DNA of 62,345 nt from UBA4644 sp900555855 (GCA_052289195.1 DAWAJD010000009.1:1-62345), one strand, 5' to 3'; positions 49,074 to 57,782 are shown, numbered from the stretch's first letter. Translations and numbers: made by a program. The notes: generated from the letters alone by a model not told the origin.

Positions 49074-50489
49074 TCAGTCTTCGATGCGCTGATAGATGCG
49101 GGTATAGACCTGCACGCCCCAGGCCTTGCCGTCGCGCACCCAGAAGTGGCAGCGGCCCATCAGCTCGTTGTTCTTGTTATAGAACTGGAACCAGCCCTCA
49201 CCGCAGTGGACCATGCGGTATTCACCGGCGGGACGGCTGGCCATCAGCTGGCCCTTTTCGTCCTGATAGACCTTCATGATCACAGGCTCGCCCTCGTGGC
49301 AGATGTAGCTGCCCAGCAGCATCTCCGGATCGCTGAAGGGCTGCTCCGTGGGATGGAGCCAGATGTGCGGCTCCTCCAGCGGCTGGCCGATGATCATGTT
49401 ATACATCATCTGGCACAGGTCGTCGGTGTCCTGATCGCCCTCGTTGCACAACGCGGCAAAGCCGTAATTCTCGCCCAGCAGCAGGCCGCCGTGGGTGGAA
49501 ACGCCGTGGAGGCCGCCGGAATGCTCGCAGATGGTGTGGCCCTTCCAAAGGCGCTTGTTCAGGCCGTAGCAGTAATAGGGCTTTTCCGTCAGGGGGAAGG
49601 CTTCGCCCACCATCATATCCGCCGCGGCGGCGGGGATCACCTGCTCCCCATCCAGAACGCCGTGGTTGGAGATGCACTGATAGTAGCGGGCCATGTCGTG
49701 GGCCGTGGACTTGACGCAGGCGCAGGACCGGAAGGGCGGCAGGACGCTCCAGCCGTCGTCGCAGGTGAAGTTGCCTTCCTCGTCCCGCTCCCAAAGGCTG
49801 GTGATGTTGCCGCCGGCCATGGCGCGGGCTTCGGAAGCGTCTTCATCCAGAACGGTGCGGGTCATGCCCATGGGCCCAAAGACCCGATCCTTCAGAAACT
49901 GCTCCAGCGGATAGCCCGCCGCCTGATCCACCACATAGGAGAGGATGGCATAGCCCTCGTTGGAATAGCTCATATAAAGGCCCGGCTCGCCCAGCGTGGG
50001 GTAGCGGCCCTCGGAGATATAATCCACCACCTGCTGGATGGTGTTCATCTGGTTGGGCGCGGTGGCCCGCATGGCGCGGGTCCAGTCGGTCTCCGCCCGC
50101 TGGGTGCTGTTCAGCGCGATGGACCACTCCAGCGGCTCCATGGGCGGGATGCCGGCGGTATGGGTCGCCAGATGATGCAGGGTCACATTGTCGGCCGGGA
50201 TGCCCTTCATGCGGAAGGTGGGGAAATATTTGGTGACGGGATCGTGGAAGGAGCACTTGCCCTCCGTGGCCAGGATACACAGCGCCAGCGTGGCGGTGGA
50301 TTTGCTCATGGACGCAATGCCCATCATGGTGTGCTCGTTCAGGGGCATGCCCTTGTCGTTGGCGACGCCATAGCCCTTTTCAAAGATGACGCCCTCGGGT
50401 CCGCGGACGCAGACAGAAACGCCGGGGAGCTTTTTCTTCTGGATGCGGGCGCTCAGCGCGGCGTCCAGCGCGTTCAGATCATACTTCAT
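49074..50489 (-). CDS. Beta-lactamase family (class C fold) serine hydrolase
   Basis: 471 aa serine hydrolase. It has S60-M-S-K63 (S-x-x-K) in GIASMSKSTATLAL and the Y-S-N motif in YMSYSNEGYAIL, plus HLATHTAGIPPMEPL. This is the AmpC/EstB/DD-peptidase-related family. There is no signal peptide at the start at 50489 (GAGGAG nine bases upstream), so it is probably cytoplasmic. It is transcribed alone from a promoter at 50530-50558. Esterase or peptidase activity is likely; substrate unknown. Confidence 0.88.
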   Translation of the reverse strand: MKYDLNALDAALSARIQKKKLPGVSVCVRGPEGVIFEKGYGVANDKGMPLNEHTMMGIASMSKSTATLALCILATEGKCSFHDPVTKYFPTFRMKGIPADNVTLHHLATHTAGIPPMEPLEWSIALNSTQRAETDWTRAMRATAPNQMNTIQQVVDYISEGRYPTLGEPGLYMSYSNEGYAILSYVVDQAAGYPLEQFLKDRVFGPMGMTRTVLDEDASEARAMAGGNITSLWERDEEGNFTCDDGWSVLPPFRSCACVKSTAHDMARYYQCISNHGVLDGEQVIPAAAADMMVGEAFPLTEKPYYCYGLNKRLWKGHTICEHSGGLHGVSTHGGLLLGENYGFAALCNEGDQDTDDLCQMMYNMIIGQPLEEPHIWLHPTEQPFSDPEMLLGSYICHEGEPVIMKVYQDEKGQLMASRPAGEYRMVHCGEGWFQFYNKNNELMGRCHFWVRDGKAWGVQVYTRIYQRIED

Positions 50490-50529
50490 AGCAGTGGTCT
50501 CCTCTGGAAAAGAAAGAATCATTGCCCTT

Positions 50530-50558
50530 ATGATAGCAAAAGCCCGGTTTTTTTGCAA
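50530..50558 (-). promoter_or_regulatory. Promoter of the serine hydrolase gene
   Basis: Minus-strand TTGCAA (50558-50553), 17-bp spacer, TATCAT (50535-50530). It is embedded in a 12-bp inverted repeat (50536-50547 with 50567-50578) that may also end trkH transcripts. Confidence 0.65.
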
Positions 50559-50606
50559 GGCTTCCGCCGGGCTTTTGCAAAAAAATACAAAAAACCGGAT
50601 CCAGGC

Positions 50607-52067
50607 TCATTTCCTGCGGCGGCTGGCCAGGGCGTCCTTCCACAGGGCGGGATGGAACAGGATCAGCACGGGGAACAGCTCCAGCCGCCCCGCCAGCATA
50701 TCGAAGATCAGGACCCACTTGGAAAAGCCCGCCAGTCCGCCGAAGTTGGCGGCGGGGCCGACGGCGTTGAGGCCCGGGCCGATATTGTTCAGCGTGGCCA
50801 GAACCGCGGTGAAGCAGGTGCCCAGATCCTGCCCCTCCAGGCTCACCAGAAAGACCGACGCCACATAGATCAGCATGAAGGTGATAAAATAAACATTGGT
50901 GGAGCGCACCACCTCATGCTCGATGGGCTTACCGTCCATGCGGACCTTTTTGACGCTCTTGGGATGGATATAGGAGCCAAACTCCTTCTTGATGGACTTT
51001 ACCAGGATCACCAGGCGGGAGACCTTGAAGCCGCCGCCGGTGCTGCCGGCGCAGGCCCCCACAAACATCAGCAGCACCAGGGTCAGCCGGGCCGTCTGGG
51101 GCCAGAGATTAAAGTCCGTGCTGCAGTAGCCGGTGGAGCTGACCACCGACGCCACCTGAAAGACCGTCTTGGTCAGCGCGTCAAACACGCCGTTACAGCT
51201 TTTGAGGATGGCACAGAAGATCACCAGGACAGCCGCGCCCACAATGCCAAAAAAGCAATGGACCTCCTCCATGGAAAATGCCTCCCGGAAGCGGCGCAGC
51301 AGCAGCAGGTAATAGGCGTTGAAGTTGACGGCAAACAGCAGCATGAAGATGGCCACCACCCACTGGAGATAGGGCGAATAGCTGGCCATGCTGTCGTTTT
51401 TCAGGCCGAAGCCGCCGGTGCCGGCGGTGGCCATGCTGGTGCAGATGGCTTCAAAGGTGGGCATCCGCCCCAGCAGGAGCAGCAGAAGCTCCAGCGCCGT
51501 CATGCCGATATAGATCAGATAGAGGATCCGCGCCGTGGCCCGGACCTTGGGCACCAGCTTGCCCACGGAGGGGCCGGGGGATTCCGCCCGCATCAGGTTC
51601 ATGTGGTAGCCGCCGTTCAGCGGCACCACCGCCAGCAGAAACACCAGCACGCCCATGCCGCCGATCCAGTGGGTCAGGCTGCGCCAGAACAGGGCGCAAT
51701 GGCTCAGCGCCTCCACATCGGAGAGGATGCTGGCGCCGGTGGTGGTAAAGCCGGAGACCGTCTCAAACAGCGCATCGGTAAAGCCGGGGATCTCCCCGGT
51801 GAGATACAGGGGCAGACAGCCCACAAGGCTCATGAGCATCCAGCTCAGCGCCGTGCTGACGCAGCCCTCCTTCAGGTAAAAGACCGTGCTCGCCGGCTTT
51901 TTGCGGATCAGCAGAAGGCCCAAAAGCGCCGCGCCCCCGCCCACGGCCAGATAGGTCCAGCCCTGGGCCTCGCCATACCAGAGGGCCGCCCCGCAGACGG
52001 TGAGCATCAGAAGGCCCTCCACCGTCAGCACACAGCCTAAAATATAACGGATGATGGAACGGTTCAT
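50607..52067 (-). CDS. trkH: TrkH family potassium uptake protein
   Basis: 486 aa K+ channel subunit with about ten membrane helices. Filter-like segments include ETVSGFTTTGAS (first), SMATAGTGGFG (second), VSSTGYCSTD (third) and NNIGPGLNAVGP (fourth), as in TrkH/KtrB. GGAGGA precedes the start. It lies 17 bases after trkA, whose product gates it. Confidence 0.95.
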   Translation of the reverse strand: MNRSIIRYILGCVLTVEGLLMLTVCGAALWYGEAQGWTYLAVGGGAALLGLLLIRKKPASTVFYLKEGCVSTALSWMLMSLVGCLPLYLTGEIPGFTDALFETVSGFTTTGASILSDVEALSHCALFWRSLTHWIGGMGVLVFLLAVVPLNGGYHMNLMRAESPGPSVGKLVPKVRATARILYLIYIGMTALELLLLLLGRMPTFEAICTSMATAGTGGFGLKNDSMASYSPYLQWVVAIFMLLFAVNFNAYYLLLLRRFREAFSMEEVHCFFGIVGAAVLVIFCAILKSCNGVFDALTKTVFQVASVVSSTGYCSTDFNLWPQTARLTLVLLMFVGACAGSTGGGFKVSRLVILVKSIKKEFGSYIHPKSVKKVRMDGKPIEHEVVRSTNVYFITFMLIYVASVFLVSLEGQDLGTCFTAVLATLNNIGPGLNAVGPAANFGGLAGFSKWVLIFDMLAGRLELFPVLILFHPALWKDALASRRRK

Positions 52068-52083
52068 AAGGCTCCTCCGCGGC

Positions 52084-53475
52084 TCACGCCAGAATATCCC
52101 GCAGGTCGTTGAGGCCCCGGTGGGTGGTGACGATCATAACGGTGTCGCCCGGCTGGATGCAGTCCCGGCCGCCGGGGATGATGACCCTGCCGCCCCGGTA
52201 GATGCAGCAGACCAGCAGCCCCTCCTTCAGCGGCAGCTCCTGCAGGGTGACGCCCGTGACCTCGGAGCCGGCCCGAACATAAAACTCGATGGCCTCCGCC
52301 CGATGGCCGAACATGTGGTAAAGGCTCTCGATGTTGTTGTTATCCATGGAGTCCTTCTTGGCGCGGACATAGCGGATGATGGCCTCCGCCGTGATATACT
52401 TGGGATAGACCACGGAGCCCAGATCCAGGCCGTTGATGACCTCGTTGAAGGTGATCCGGTTGATCTTGGTGATGACCTTGGCCTGGGAGACCCTTCTGGC
52501 ATACAGCGTCAGCAGGATATTTTCCTCGTCGATGCCCGTCAGCGCCACCACCGATTCCGCATAGGCGATGCCCTCCTCCCGGAGCAGATCCTCGTTGGTG
52601 CCGTCGCCGTTGATGATGACGGCCTTGGGCAGCAGGATGCTCAGCTCCTCGCACCGGGCCCGGTCGTTCTCAATGATCTTCACATCGATGCCCATGCTCA
52701 AAAGCTGGGTGGTCAGATAATAGGCGGACTTTCCGCCGCCGATGATCAGCGTGTTGCGGACGGCGTTGGTCTTGAAGCCGATGTCCGCCAGAAACTTCTT
52801 GCTCACCGCCCGGGAGGCGGCGAAGGAGATGATGTCTCCCGCCCGGATGTCAAAGCCGCCGCCGGGGATGGTCACCTTTCCCTCCCGCTCCACGGCGCAG
52901 ATCAGGATCTCCTGGGAGATCTCCCGGCCCAGCTCTGCCAGCGTCATGCCGCAGAGCCGGTTGCCCTCGGGGATCTTGATCTTGATCATCTCCGCCTGCC
53001 CGTGGGCAAAGGAATCCACCTCCAGCGCCGTGGGCATCAGCAAAATGCGGGCCGCCTCCGTGGCGGATTCCAGCTCGGGATTGATGATCATGGCAAGGCC
53101 CAGCTTCTCCCGCAGGTAGCTGACCTCCCGGCTGTAATCCGGCGTGCGCACCCGGGCGATGGCGGCGCAGTCTGCCGCCTGCTTGGCCACGGTGCAGCAC
53201 AAAAGGTTCAGCTCGTCGGAGCCGGTGACGGCGATGAGCAGATCTGCCTCCTGCACGCCGGCCTCCTTCTGCACGCTGTAGCTGGCGCCGTTGCCCGCAA
53301 AGCCCATCACATCATACTGATTGGCAATGCTCTGCACCCGCGCGGCGTTTTTGTCCACCACGGTGATGTCGTGGCCCTCCTGGCTCAGCTGGTCCACCAG
53401 CGTGGCGCCCACCTTGCCGCAGCCTACGATAATGATCTTCAGGCCCTTTGGGGCCTCTTTTCTGTTTTCAAACAT
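52084..53475 (-). CDS. trkA: Trk system potassium transporter regulatory protein TrkA
   Basis: 463 aa cytoplasmic gating ring subunit with two RCK modules. The first Rossmann half starts KIIIVGCGKVGATLVDQLSQ, the second NTLIIGGGKSAYYLTTQLL. Each is followed by a TrkA-C domain. The start at 53475 has GAAGGA 11 bases upstream; the open frame continues 159 bases further without a site. It is the first gene of trkA-trkH and is divergent from the MarR gene. A TATAGT -10 lies near 53560 on this strand. Confidence 0.95.
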   Translation of the reverse strand: MFENRKEAPKGLKIIIVGCGKVGATLVDQLSQEGHDITVVDKNAARVQSIANQYDVMGFAGNGASYSVQKEAGVQEADLLIAVTGSDELNLLCCTVAKQAADCAAIARVRTPDYSREVSYLREKLGLAMIINPELESATEAARILLMPTALEVDSFAHGQAEMIKIKIPEGNRLCGMTLAELGREISQEILICAVEREGKVTIPGGGFDIRAGDIISFAASRAVSKKFLADIGFKTNAVRNTLIIGGGKSAYYLTTQLLSMGIDVKIIENDRARCEELSILLPKAVIINGDGTNEDLLREEGIAYAESVVALTGIDEENILLTLYARRVSQAKVITKINRITFNEVINGLDLGSVVYPKYITAEAIIRYVRAKKDSMDNNNIESLYHMFGHRAEAIEFYVRAGSEVTGVTLQELPLKEGLLVCCIYRGGRVIIPGGRDCIQPGDTVMIVTTHRGLNDLRDILA

Positions 53476-53640
53476 ACTGTTCTGTTCCTTCTGCCGGGCC
53501 GTCTTGCCCGGCGTCGTTCTGTTTCCGTTTTGGGCTCCCCGTTGGGATGTAAGCCCACTATAGCACTTTTCATTTGATTTTGCACCTGATTTTCCTATTT
53601 TTTGCCGATTTTTAAGTTTTCCCCCCCATTCCATTGGTTC

Positions 53641-53669
53641 TTGACAATTTTCAGCCTGTCAGGTATAAT
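53641..53669 (+). promoter_or_regulatory. Promoter of the MarR operon
   Basis: Perfect TTGACA (53641-53646), 17-bp spacer, perfect TATAAT (53664-53669): a full consensus promoter, which implies strong basal expression unless a repressor blocks it. Confidence 0.9.
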
Positions 53670-53717
53670 GAGTTAGTTTTAAATTTTGAACTTTTTCTGC
53701 GACAGGAGGCGCTTTTC

Positions 53718-54179
53718 TTGTTTCGTTGTGTGATCCAATGCTATGAGAGCTTCCGGCTGCTGAGCTACCAGGGCCTGTTCCGTCTCCTGCGGGAGCGGGA
53801 CGGCAGCCTCAGCGCCTCGGAGGCCTATGCCGTGGATGTGATCTATCTGCTCCGCGGCCCCACCGTCAAGCAGTTTGCCGACTGCATCGGCATCTCTCAG
53901 CCAAACGCCACCTATAAGGTGAATAACCTGATCCAAAAGGGCTATATCCGCAAGACGCCCTCCCCGGAGGACCGGCGGGAATCCCATCTCCATGTGACAG
54001 ACAAGTTCATGCGCTACTGCACCGAGAGCGACGGGGCGCTGGCCCGGGCGGTGCGGGCGCTGAAGGAGCGCTTCAGCCCGGAGGAGCTTCGCACCTTCGC
54101 CCGGGTGCTGCAGTCGCTCACGGAGCTTATCAGCAAAGCAGAAAAGCCCCGCGGGGCAGAATTGGGGGAAAACGCATGA
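53718..54179 (+). CDS. MarR family transcriptional regulator
   Basis: 153 aa winged-helix protein. SASEAYAVDVIYLLRGPTVKQFADCIGISQPNATYKVNNLIQKGYIRKTPSPEDRRES is the MarR DNA-binding core, here seen in pieces such as CIGISQPNATYKVNNLI and the wing PSPEDRRES. The start is TTG at 53718, eight bases after AGGAGG. It overlaps the E2-like gene (ATGA) and is driven by a perfect consensus promoter, so autorepression is likely. Confidence 0.88.
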   Translation: MFRCVIQCYESFRLLSYQGLFRLLRERDGSLSASEAYAVDVIYLLRGPTVKQFADCIGISQPNATYKVNNLIQKGYIRKTPSPEDRRESHLHVTDKFMRYCTESDGALARAVRALKERFSPEELRTFARVLQSLTELISKAEKPRGAELGENA

Positions 54180-55075
54180 AACAGGAAAAACGCCGCTTTG
54201 GCGACCGGAAGGACGGGACGCTCATCCGGGATCTGGACGGGATGCACTTTATCACGCCGCTGATCTATCCCAACCGCTGCGACAACGAGGCCTATATCTC
54301 GGAGCGCATCGATCTGGGGCCGATAAACGCCTTTCTGGCGCAGAAAAACGCCCAGCCCTCGGATTTTCCCTACACCCTGTTCCATGTGATCCTGGCGGCT
54401 CTGGTCAAGACCGTGACCCTGCGGCCCAAGCTCAACCGCTTTATCGCCAACAAAAACTTTTACCAGCGCCGGGAGGTCTCCGCGGCCTTCGTGGTGAAAA
54501 AGCTCTTTTCCGACGATGCCGGCGAGGCGCTGGCCGTGGTCCACGCAACGGACGAAAGCACCCTTACCAGCCTTCATGCGGATATCTTCCGGCAGATCAG
54601 CTCCTGCCGCTCCGACAAGGTGGACGCCTCCACCGACAATATGAACCTCTTCAACCGGATGCCCCGGTTCCTGGGCAAGTTTATCGTCTGGGTCCTGACC
54701 CGGCTGGATATTCATGGCTGGATCCCCGCCTCCATCATCGAGACGGACCCCTATTACTGCACCATGGTGCTGTCCAATCTGGGCTCCATCCGACTGCGCT
54801 CCGGCTATCATCATCTCACCAACTGGGGCACCTGCTCCCTCTTCTGCATCATCGGCGAGAAAAAGATGACCCCCGTCTTCCAGCCCGACGGGACCTATGA
54901 AATGCGGGAAACGCTGGATCTGGGCCTCACCATCGACGAGCGCCTGGCCGACGGCTATTATTATTCCAAATCCATCCGCCTGCTGAAGCATCTTCTGGAG
55001 CATCCGGAGCTGCTGGAGCTGCCTGCGGCGCAGACGGTGGAGCTTGAAGACAAGAAAGATAAGAAAAAGGTGTAA
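54176..55075 (+). CDS. Stand-alone 2-oxoacid dehydrogenase E2-like acyltransferase domain protein
   Basis: 299 aa protein with the chloramphenicol-acetyltransferase/E2 catalytic fold: an N-terminal YISERIDLGPINAFL strand, FPYTLFHVILAALVKTV, VVLSNLGS-type strand (MVLSNLGSIRL), and a C-terminal IDERLADG. The last motif corresponds to the D-H-R-x-x-D-G active site, but with Glu255 where the catalytic His belongs. No lipoyl or E1-binding domain is present. It is coupled to MarR and an acyl-CoA ligase, so it may handle acyl-CoAs. Function unknown. Confidence 0.75.
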   Translation: MKQEKRRFGDRKDGTLIRDLDGMHFITPLIYPNRCDNEAYISERIDLGPINAFLAQKNAQPSDFPYTLFHVILAALVKTVTLRPKLNRFIANKNFYQRREVSAAFVVKKLFSDDAGEALAVVHATDESTLTSLHADIFRQISSCRSDKVDASTDNMNLFNRMPRFLGKFIVWVLTRLDIHGWIPASIIETDPYYCTMVLSNLGSIRLRSGYHHLTNWGTCSLFCIIGEKKMTPVFQPDGTYEMRETLDLGLTIDERLADGYYYSKSIRLLKHLLEHPELLELPAAQTVELEDKKDKKKV

Positions 55076-55080
55076 TGCAA

Positions 55081-56808
55081 ATGAGTGAAGCAGCAAGCGT
55101 CAGAATGCCCTGGCTCAAGAGCCTGGGCGACATTCCCGCCCATCTGGAGTATTTCGAGGGCACCATGTTTGAGGCGGTGGAGCGCGTCGCGCAGAAATAT
55201 CCCGACTATGTGGCCTATGATTTTATGGGCCGCAGCACCACCTACCGGGATTTTGTCCAGCAGATCGAGCTCTGCGCCCGTTCGCTGAAGGCCATCGGCA
55301 TCCGCTCCAATGACCGGGTCACCATCTGCCTGCCCAACTGCCCCCAGGCCGCCATCATGTTTTACGCGGTGAATCTGGTGGGCGCGGTGTGCAACATGGT
55401 GCATCCCCTGTCCTCCGAGCGGGAGATCGAGTTTTTCCTGAAGGAATCCGGCTCCATCGCCGCCATCACGCTGGATCAGTTCTATCATAAGTTTGAGGCC
55501 ATCCGGCAGAATGTGGACCTGAGCAATATCATCATTGCCTCCATCAAGGACGCCCTTTCCCAGCCCCTGAAGGCAGGCTATATGCTTACCGAGGGCCGCA
55601 AGATCCGCAAGATCCCCGACGACGCCCCCGTCCTCCGCTGGAAGGATTTCCTCCGCATGGGCAAGCGCTACCACTGGAAATACCGGGCGGAAAAGGAGAG
55701 CACGGAGGCCGCCGTCATCCTCTATTCCGGCGGCACCACCGGCACCACCAAGGGCATCCTGCTGTCCAACCGCAACTTCAACGCCCTGGGCCAGCAGATC
55801 ATCGCCACCAACCCCATGTTCCGTCCCGGCGACAAGATGCTGGCCGTCATGCCCATGTTCCACGGCTTCGGCCTGGGCGTCTCCATCCACTCCATGCTGG
55901 CCAACGGCGGAAGATGCGTGCTGGTGCCCCGGTTCACGGCGGAGAGCTATGCCAAGCTGCTGGTGAAGCACAAATGCAACTTCATCGCCGGCGTTCCCAC
56001 CCTTTACGAAGTCCTTTTGCGGCTGCCCCGGATGGAATGTGCCGACCTTTCCTTCCTGAAGGGCGTTTTCTCCGGCGGCGACAGCCTTTCCGTGGAGCTG
56101 AAAAAGCGCTTTGACAAGTTCCTTTACGATCACCACGCCTCCATTCAGGTCCGCGAGGGCTACGGCACCACCGAGTGCGTCACCGCCTCCTGCCTGACGC
56201 CGCCCACGGTCTATAAGGAAGGCTCCATCGGCCTGCCCTTCCCGGATACCTATTACAATATCGTCAGGCCCGGCACCCAGGAGGATGTTCCTCTGGGCGA
56301 GGAGGGCGAGATCTGCATCGCCGGCCCCACGCTGATGATGGAATACATCAACCACCCGGAGGAGACCGCCCAGACCCTGCAGGTCCATCCCGACGGGCTC
56401 ACCTGGCTGCATACCGGCGACCTGGGCAAGATGGACGACGAGGGCTTCGTCTATTTCAAGCAGCGGATCAAGCGCATGATCATCACCTCCGGCTACAATG
56501 TCTATCCCTCCCAGCTGGAAAACATTCTGGACGCCCACGCACTGGTGCAGATGAGCTGCGTCATCGGCGTGCCCGATCCCTATAAGATGCAGAAGGTCAA
56601 GGCCTTCGTCATGCTCAAGCCCGGCGAGCAGCCCTCGGAGGAAAACAGGCAGGCCCTGCTGGATTACTGCAAAAAGAACATCGCCAAATACGCCCTCCCC
56701 TACGACATCGAGTTCCGCGATTCCCTGCCCAAGACGCTGGTGGGCAAGGTGGCCTATCGGGAGCTGGAAGCCGAGGAATTGGCGAAGATCGAAGCGGAAA
56801 AGAAATAA
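55081..56808 (+). CDS. Acyl-CoA synthetase / AMP-binding protein
   Basis: 575 aa adenylate-forming enzyme. The phosphate loop LYSGGTTGTTKG, YGTTECVTAS, the TGDLGKMDDEGFVYFKQRIK hinge and the PKTLVGKV catalytic lysine are all present, so it should be active. Such enzymes load a carboxylic acid onto CoA. I use the ATG at 55081 (AAGGTG upstream); an ATG six bases earlier is too near the site. It follows the E2-like gene directly. Medium or long-chain acids are plausible substrates, not proven. Confidence 0.92.
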   Translation: MSEAASVRMPWLKSLGDIPAHLEYFEGTMFEAVERVAQKYPDYVAYDFMGRSTTYRDFVQQIELCARSLKAIGIRSNDRVTICLPNCPQAAIMFYAVNLVGAVCNMVHPLSSEREIEFFLKESGSIAAITLDQFYHKFEAIRQNVDLSNIIIASIKDALSQPLKAGYMLTEGRKIRKIPDDAPVLRWKDFLRMGKRYHWKYRAEKESTEAAVILYSGGTTGTTKGILLSNRNFNALGQQIIATNPMFRPGDKMLAVMPMFHGFGLGVSIHSMLANGGRCVLVPRFTAESYAKLLVKHKCNFIAGVPTLYEVLLRLPRMECADLSFLKGVFSGGDSLSVELKKRFDKFLYDHHASIQVREGYGTTECVTASCLTPPTVYKEGSIGLPFPDTYYNIVRPGTQEDVPLGEEGEICIAGPTLMMEYINHPEETAQTLQVHPDGLTWLHTGDLGKMDDEGFVYFKQRIKRMIITSGYNVYPSQLENILDAHALVQMSCVIGVPDPYKMQKVKAFVMLKPGEQPSEENRQALLDYCKKNIAKYALPYDIEFRDSLPKTLVGKVAYRELEAEELAKIEAEKK

Positions 56809-56850
56809 GCCGGCTTCGCTCCTGATCGCGGGCTCCCCCCGTCCTTCGTC

Positions 56851-57064
56851 TTGCCTCCCTCTGACGAGGGAGGTGGCAAACCCGAAGGGTTTGACGGAGG
56901 GAGAGATACGGCGAGCCCATGCAAAGCGGGATGCCCAGAGCATACTGGTTGCGAATTCTCTCCCTCAGTCGCCTGCGGCGACAGCTCCCTCGTCAGAGGG
57001 AGCCAAGGGGGCTGGGATATTCCCTGCGAGACAGCTGCTCAGAGGGAGCCAAGAGGGCTGGGAT
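56851..57064. repeat. MITE-like inverted repeat element with a tandem tail
   Basis: A perfect 18-bp inverted repeat (56855-56872 with 56985-57002, CTCCCTCTGACGAGGGAG and its complement) bounds about 150 bases, with a second inner complementary pair (56893-56906 with 56957-56970). The right end, 56994-57018, is repeated at 57040-57064 with one mismatch in 25. No transposase. It fits a non-autonomous interspersed repeat. The surrounding interval 56809-57085 has no gene. Confidence 0.75.
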
Positions 57065-57085
57065 GGAGCCTGCCGGGTGGTTTTT

Positions 57086-57289
57086 TTATTTAGGGCGGCG
57101 CTCGTCGGAGAAAGCGGGAGCCTGTTCCGGCAGCGCGGGGGAGGTTTCAATATAGATCGCTTCCGCTTGCAGCAGTGCATTTTGCAGCAGTGCTGCCGCA
57201 GGGGCGGCAAGCGGGATCCGCTGAAGCTCATCCAGCGACCGGTCAACTGCTGCACATAAAAGGAAATACATTTTTGCATAGTCCGGCAT
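57086..57289 (-). CDS. Small helical protein of unknown function
   Basis: 67 aa, beginning MPDYAKMYFLLCAAVDRSLD and rich in Ala, Leu and Gln, with a helical pattern ending EAIYIETSP. Short Tyr/Ala-rich proteins of this form recur in Firmicutes without known role. The upstream site is poor, but a promoter with correct spacing (57318-57346) and an operator-like palindrome lie ahead of it, and it is divergent from a small HTH gene that may control it. Confidence 0.6.
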   Translation of the reverse strand: MPDYAKMYFLLCAAVDRSLDELQRIPLAAPAAALLQNALLQAEAIYIETSPALPEQAPAFSDERRPK

Positions 57290-57317
57290 AAGAATAGACC
57301 GCTTTCTTTTTGCTAAA

Positions 57318-57346
57318 ATGATAGCACATCCCAAAGAAATACGCAA
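57318..57346 (-). promoter_or_regulatory. Promoter of the small helical protein gene
   Basis: Minus-strand TTGCGT (57346-57341), 17-bp spacer, TATCAT (57323-57318). Confidence 0.6.
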
Positions 57347-57353
57347 CTGCGTA
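57340..57353. promoter_or_regulatory. Palindromic operator candidate
   Basis: TACGCA-AC-TGCGTA, a perfect 6-bp-arm dyad covering the -35 box of the small protein promoter and 47 bases upstream of the divergent HTH gene. Confidence 0.55.
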
Positions 57354-57399
57354 CACGCGGGCGCGAAAAGATTTTTACAATATCCCTGAGGTGATGACC

Positions 57400-57642
57400 T
57401 TGGGAGTGAAAGATGCGGTGGTTCTGCGGCTGCAAAGCCTTTGCAGGGCGCGAAAGATCACATTAAATGAAGCGGCCAACCGCTCCGGGCTTACGCCATC
57501 CACGGTATACAGCATGGCCGATCCCCGGCGGCGGGAGATCTCCATTACCACCATTAAGAAGCTTTGCGATGGGCTGGAGATCACGCTGGCGGCGTTTTTT
57601 GACGCGCCGGAGTTTGCCGCTCTGGAGCAGGAGCTTCGATAA
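57400..57642 (+). CDS. XRE/Cro-type helix-turn-helix regulator
   Basis: 80 aa. A single HTH_3 domain fills it: LQSLCRARKITLNEAANRSGL, then TPSTVYSMADPRRREIS and TIKKLCDGLEITLAAFFD. I favour the TTG at 57400, six bases after GAGGTG, giving MGVKDAVV, which matches the usual start of this group; the ATG at 57394 abuts the site. It is divergent from the small helical protein gene, with a palindrome between. A terminator follows at once. Confidence 0.85.
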   Translation: MGVKDAVVLRLQSLCRARKITLNEAANRSGLTPSTVYSMADPRRREISITTIKKLCDGLEITLAAFFDAPEFAALEQELR

Positions 57643-57670
57643 AGCCGCCCTTTGGCGGCTTTTTTATTTT
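57643..57670 (+). terminator. Terminator of the HTH gene
   Basis: A 7-bp stem (57643-57649 with 57654-57660), loop CTTT, then TTTTTATTTT. Confidence 0.88.
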
Positions 57671-57676
57671 AAGAAA

Positions 57677-57729
57677 CTTTTAAGGATTTTCCACTTTCGC
57701 TTTTAAGGGGAGGGTGATAGAGTGATAAT
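57677..57729 (+). promoter_or_regulatory. Direct-repeat operator and promoter of the two-component operon
   Basis: CTTTTAAGG at 57677-57685 and again at 57700-57708, exactly 23 bases apart, followed by TGATAGAGTGATAAT (57715-57729) containing -10 candidates. There is no good -35, so the repeats probably recruit the response regulator as an activator. The same design precedes the glycosyltransferase gene. Confidence 0.7.
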
Positions 57730-57782
57730 AGAAAAAGAGGCTTGAAAGGCTCCGGCAGGGGCGGAAAAAGGGGATGGCGCGA

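Noticed and set aside
49065..52040. 991 aa plus-strand frame opposite the serine hydrolase and trkH
   Set aside because: Antisense shadow covering two recognised genes on the minus strand.
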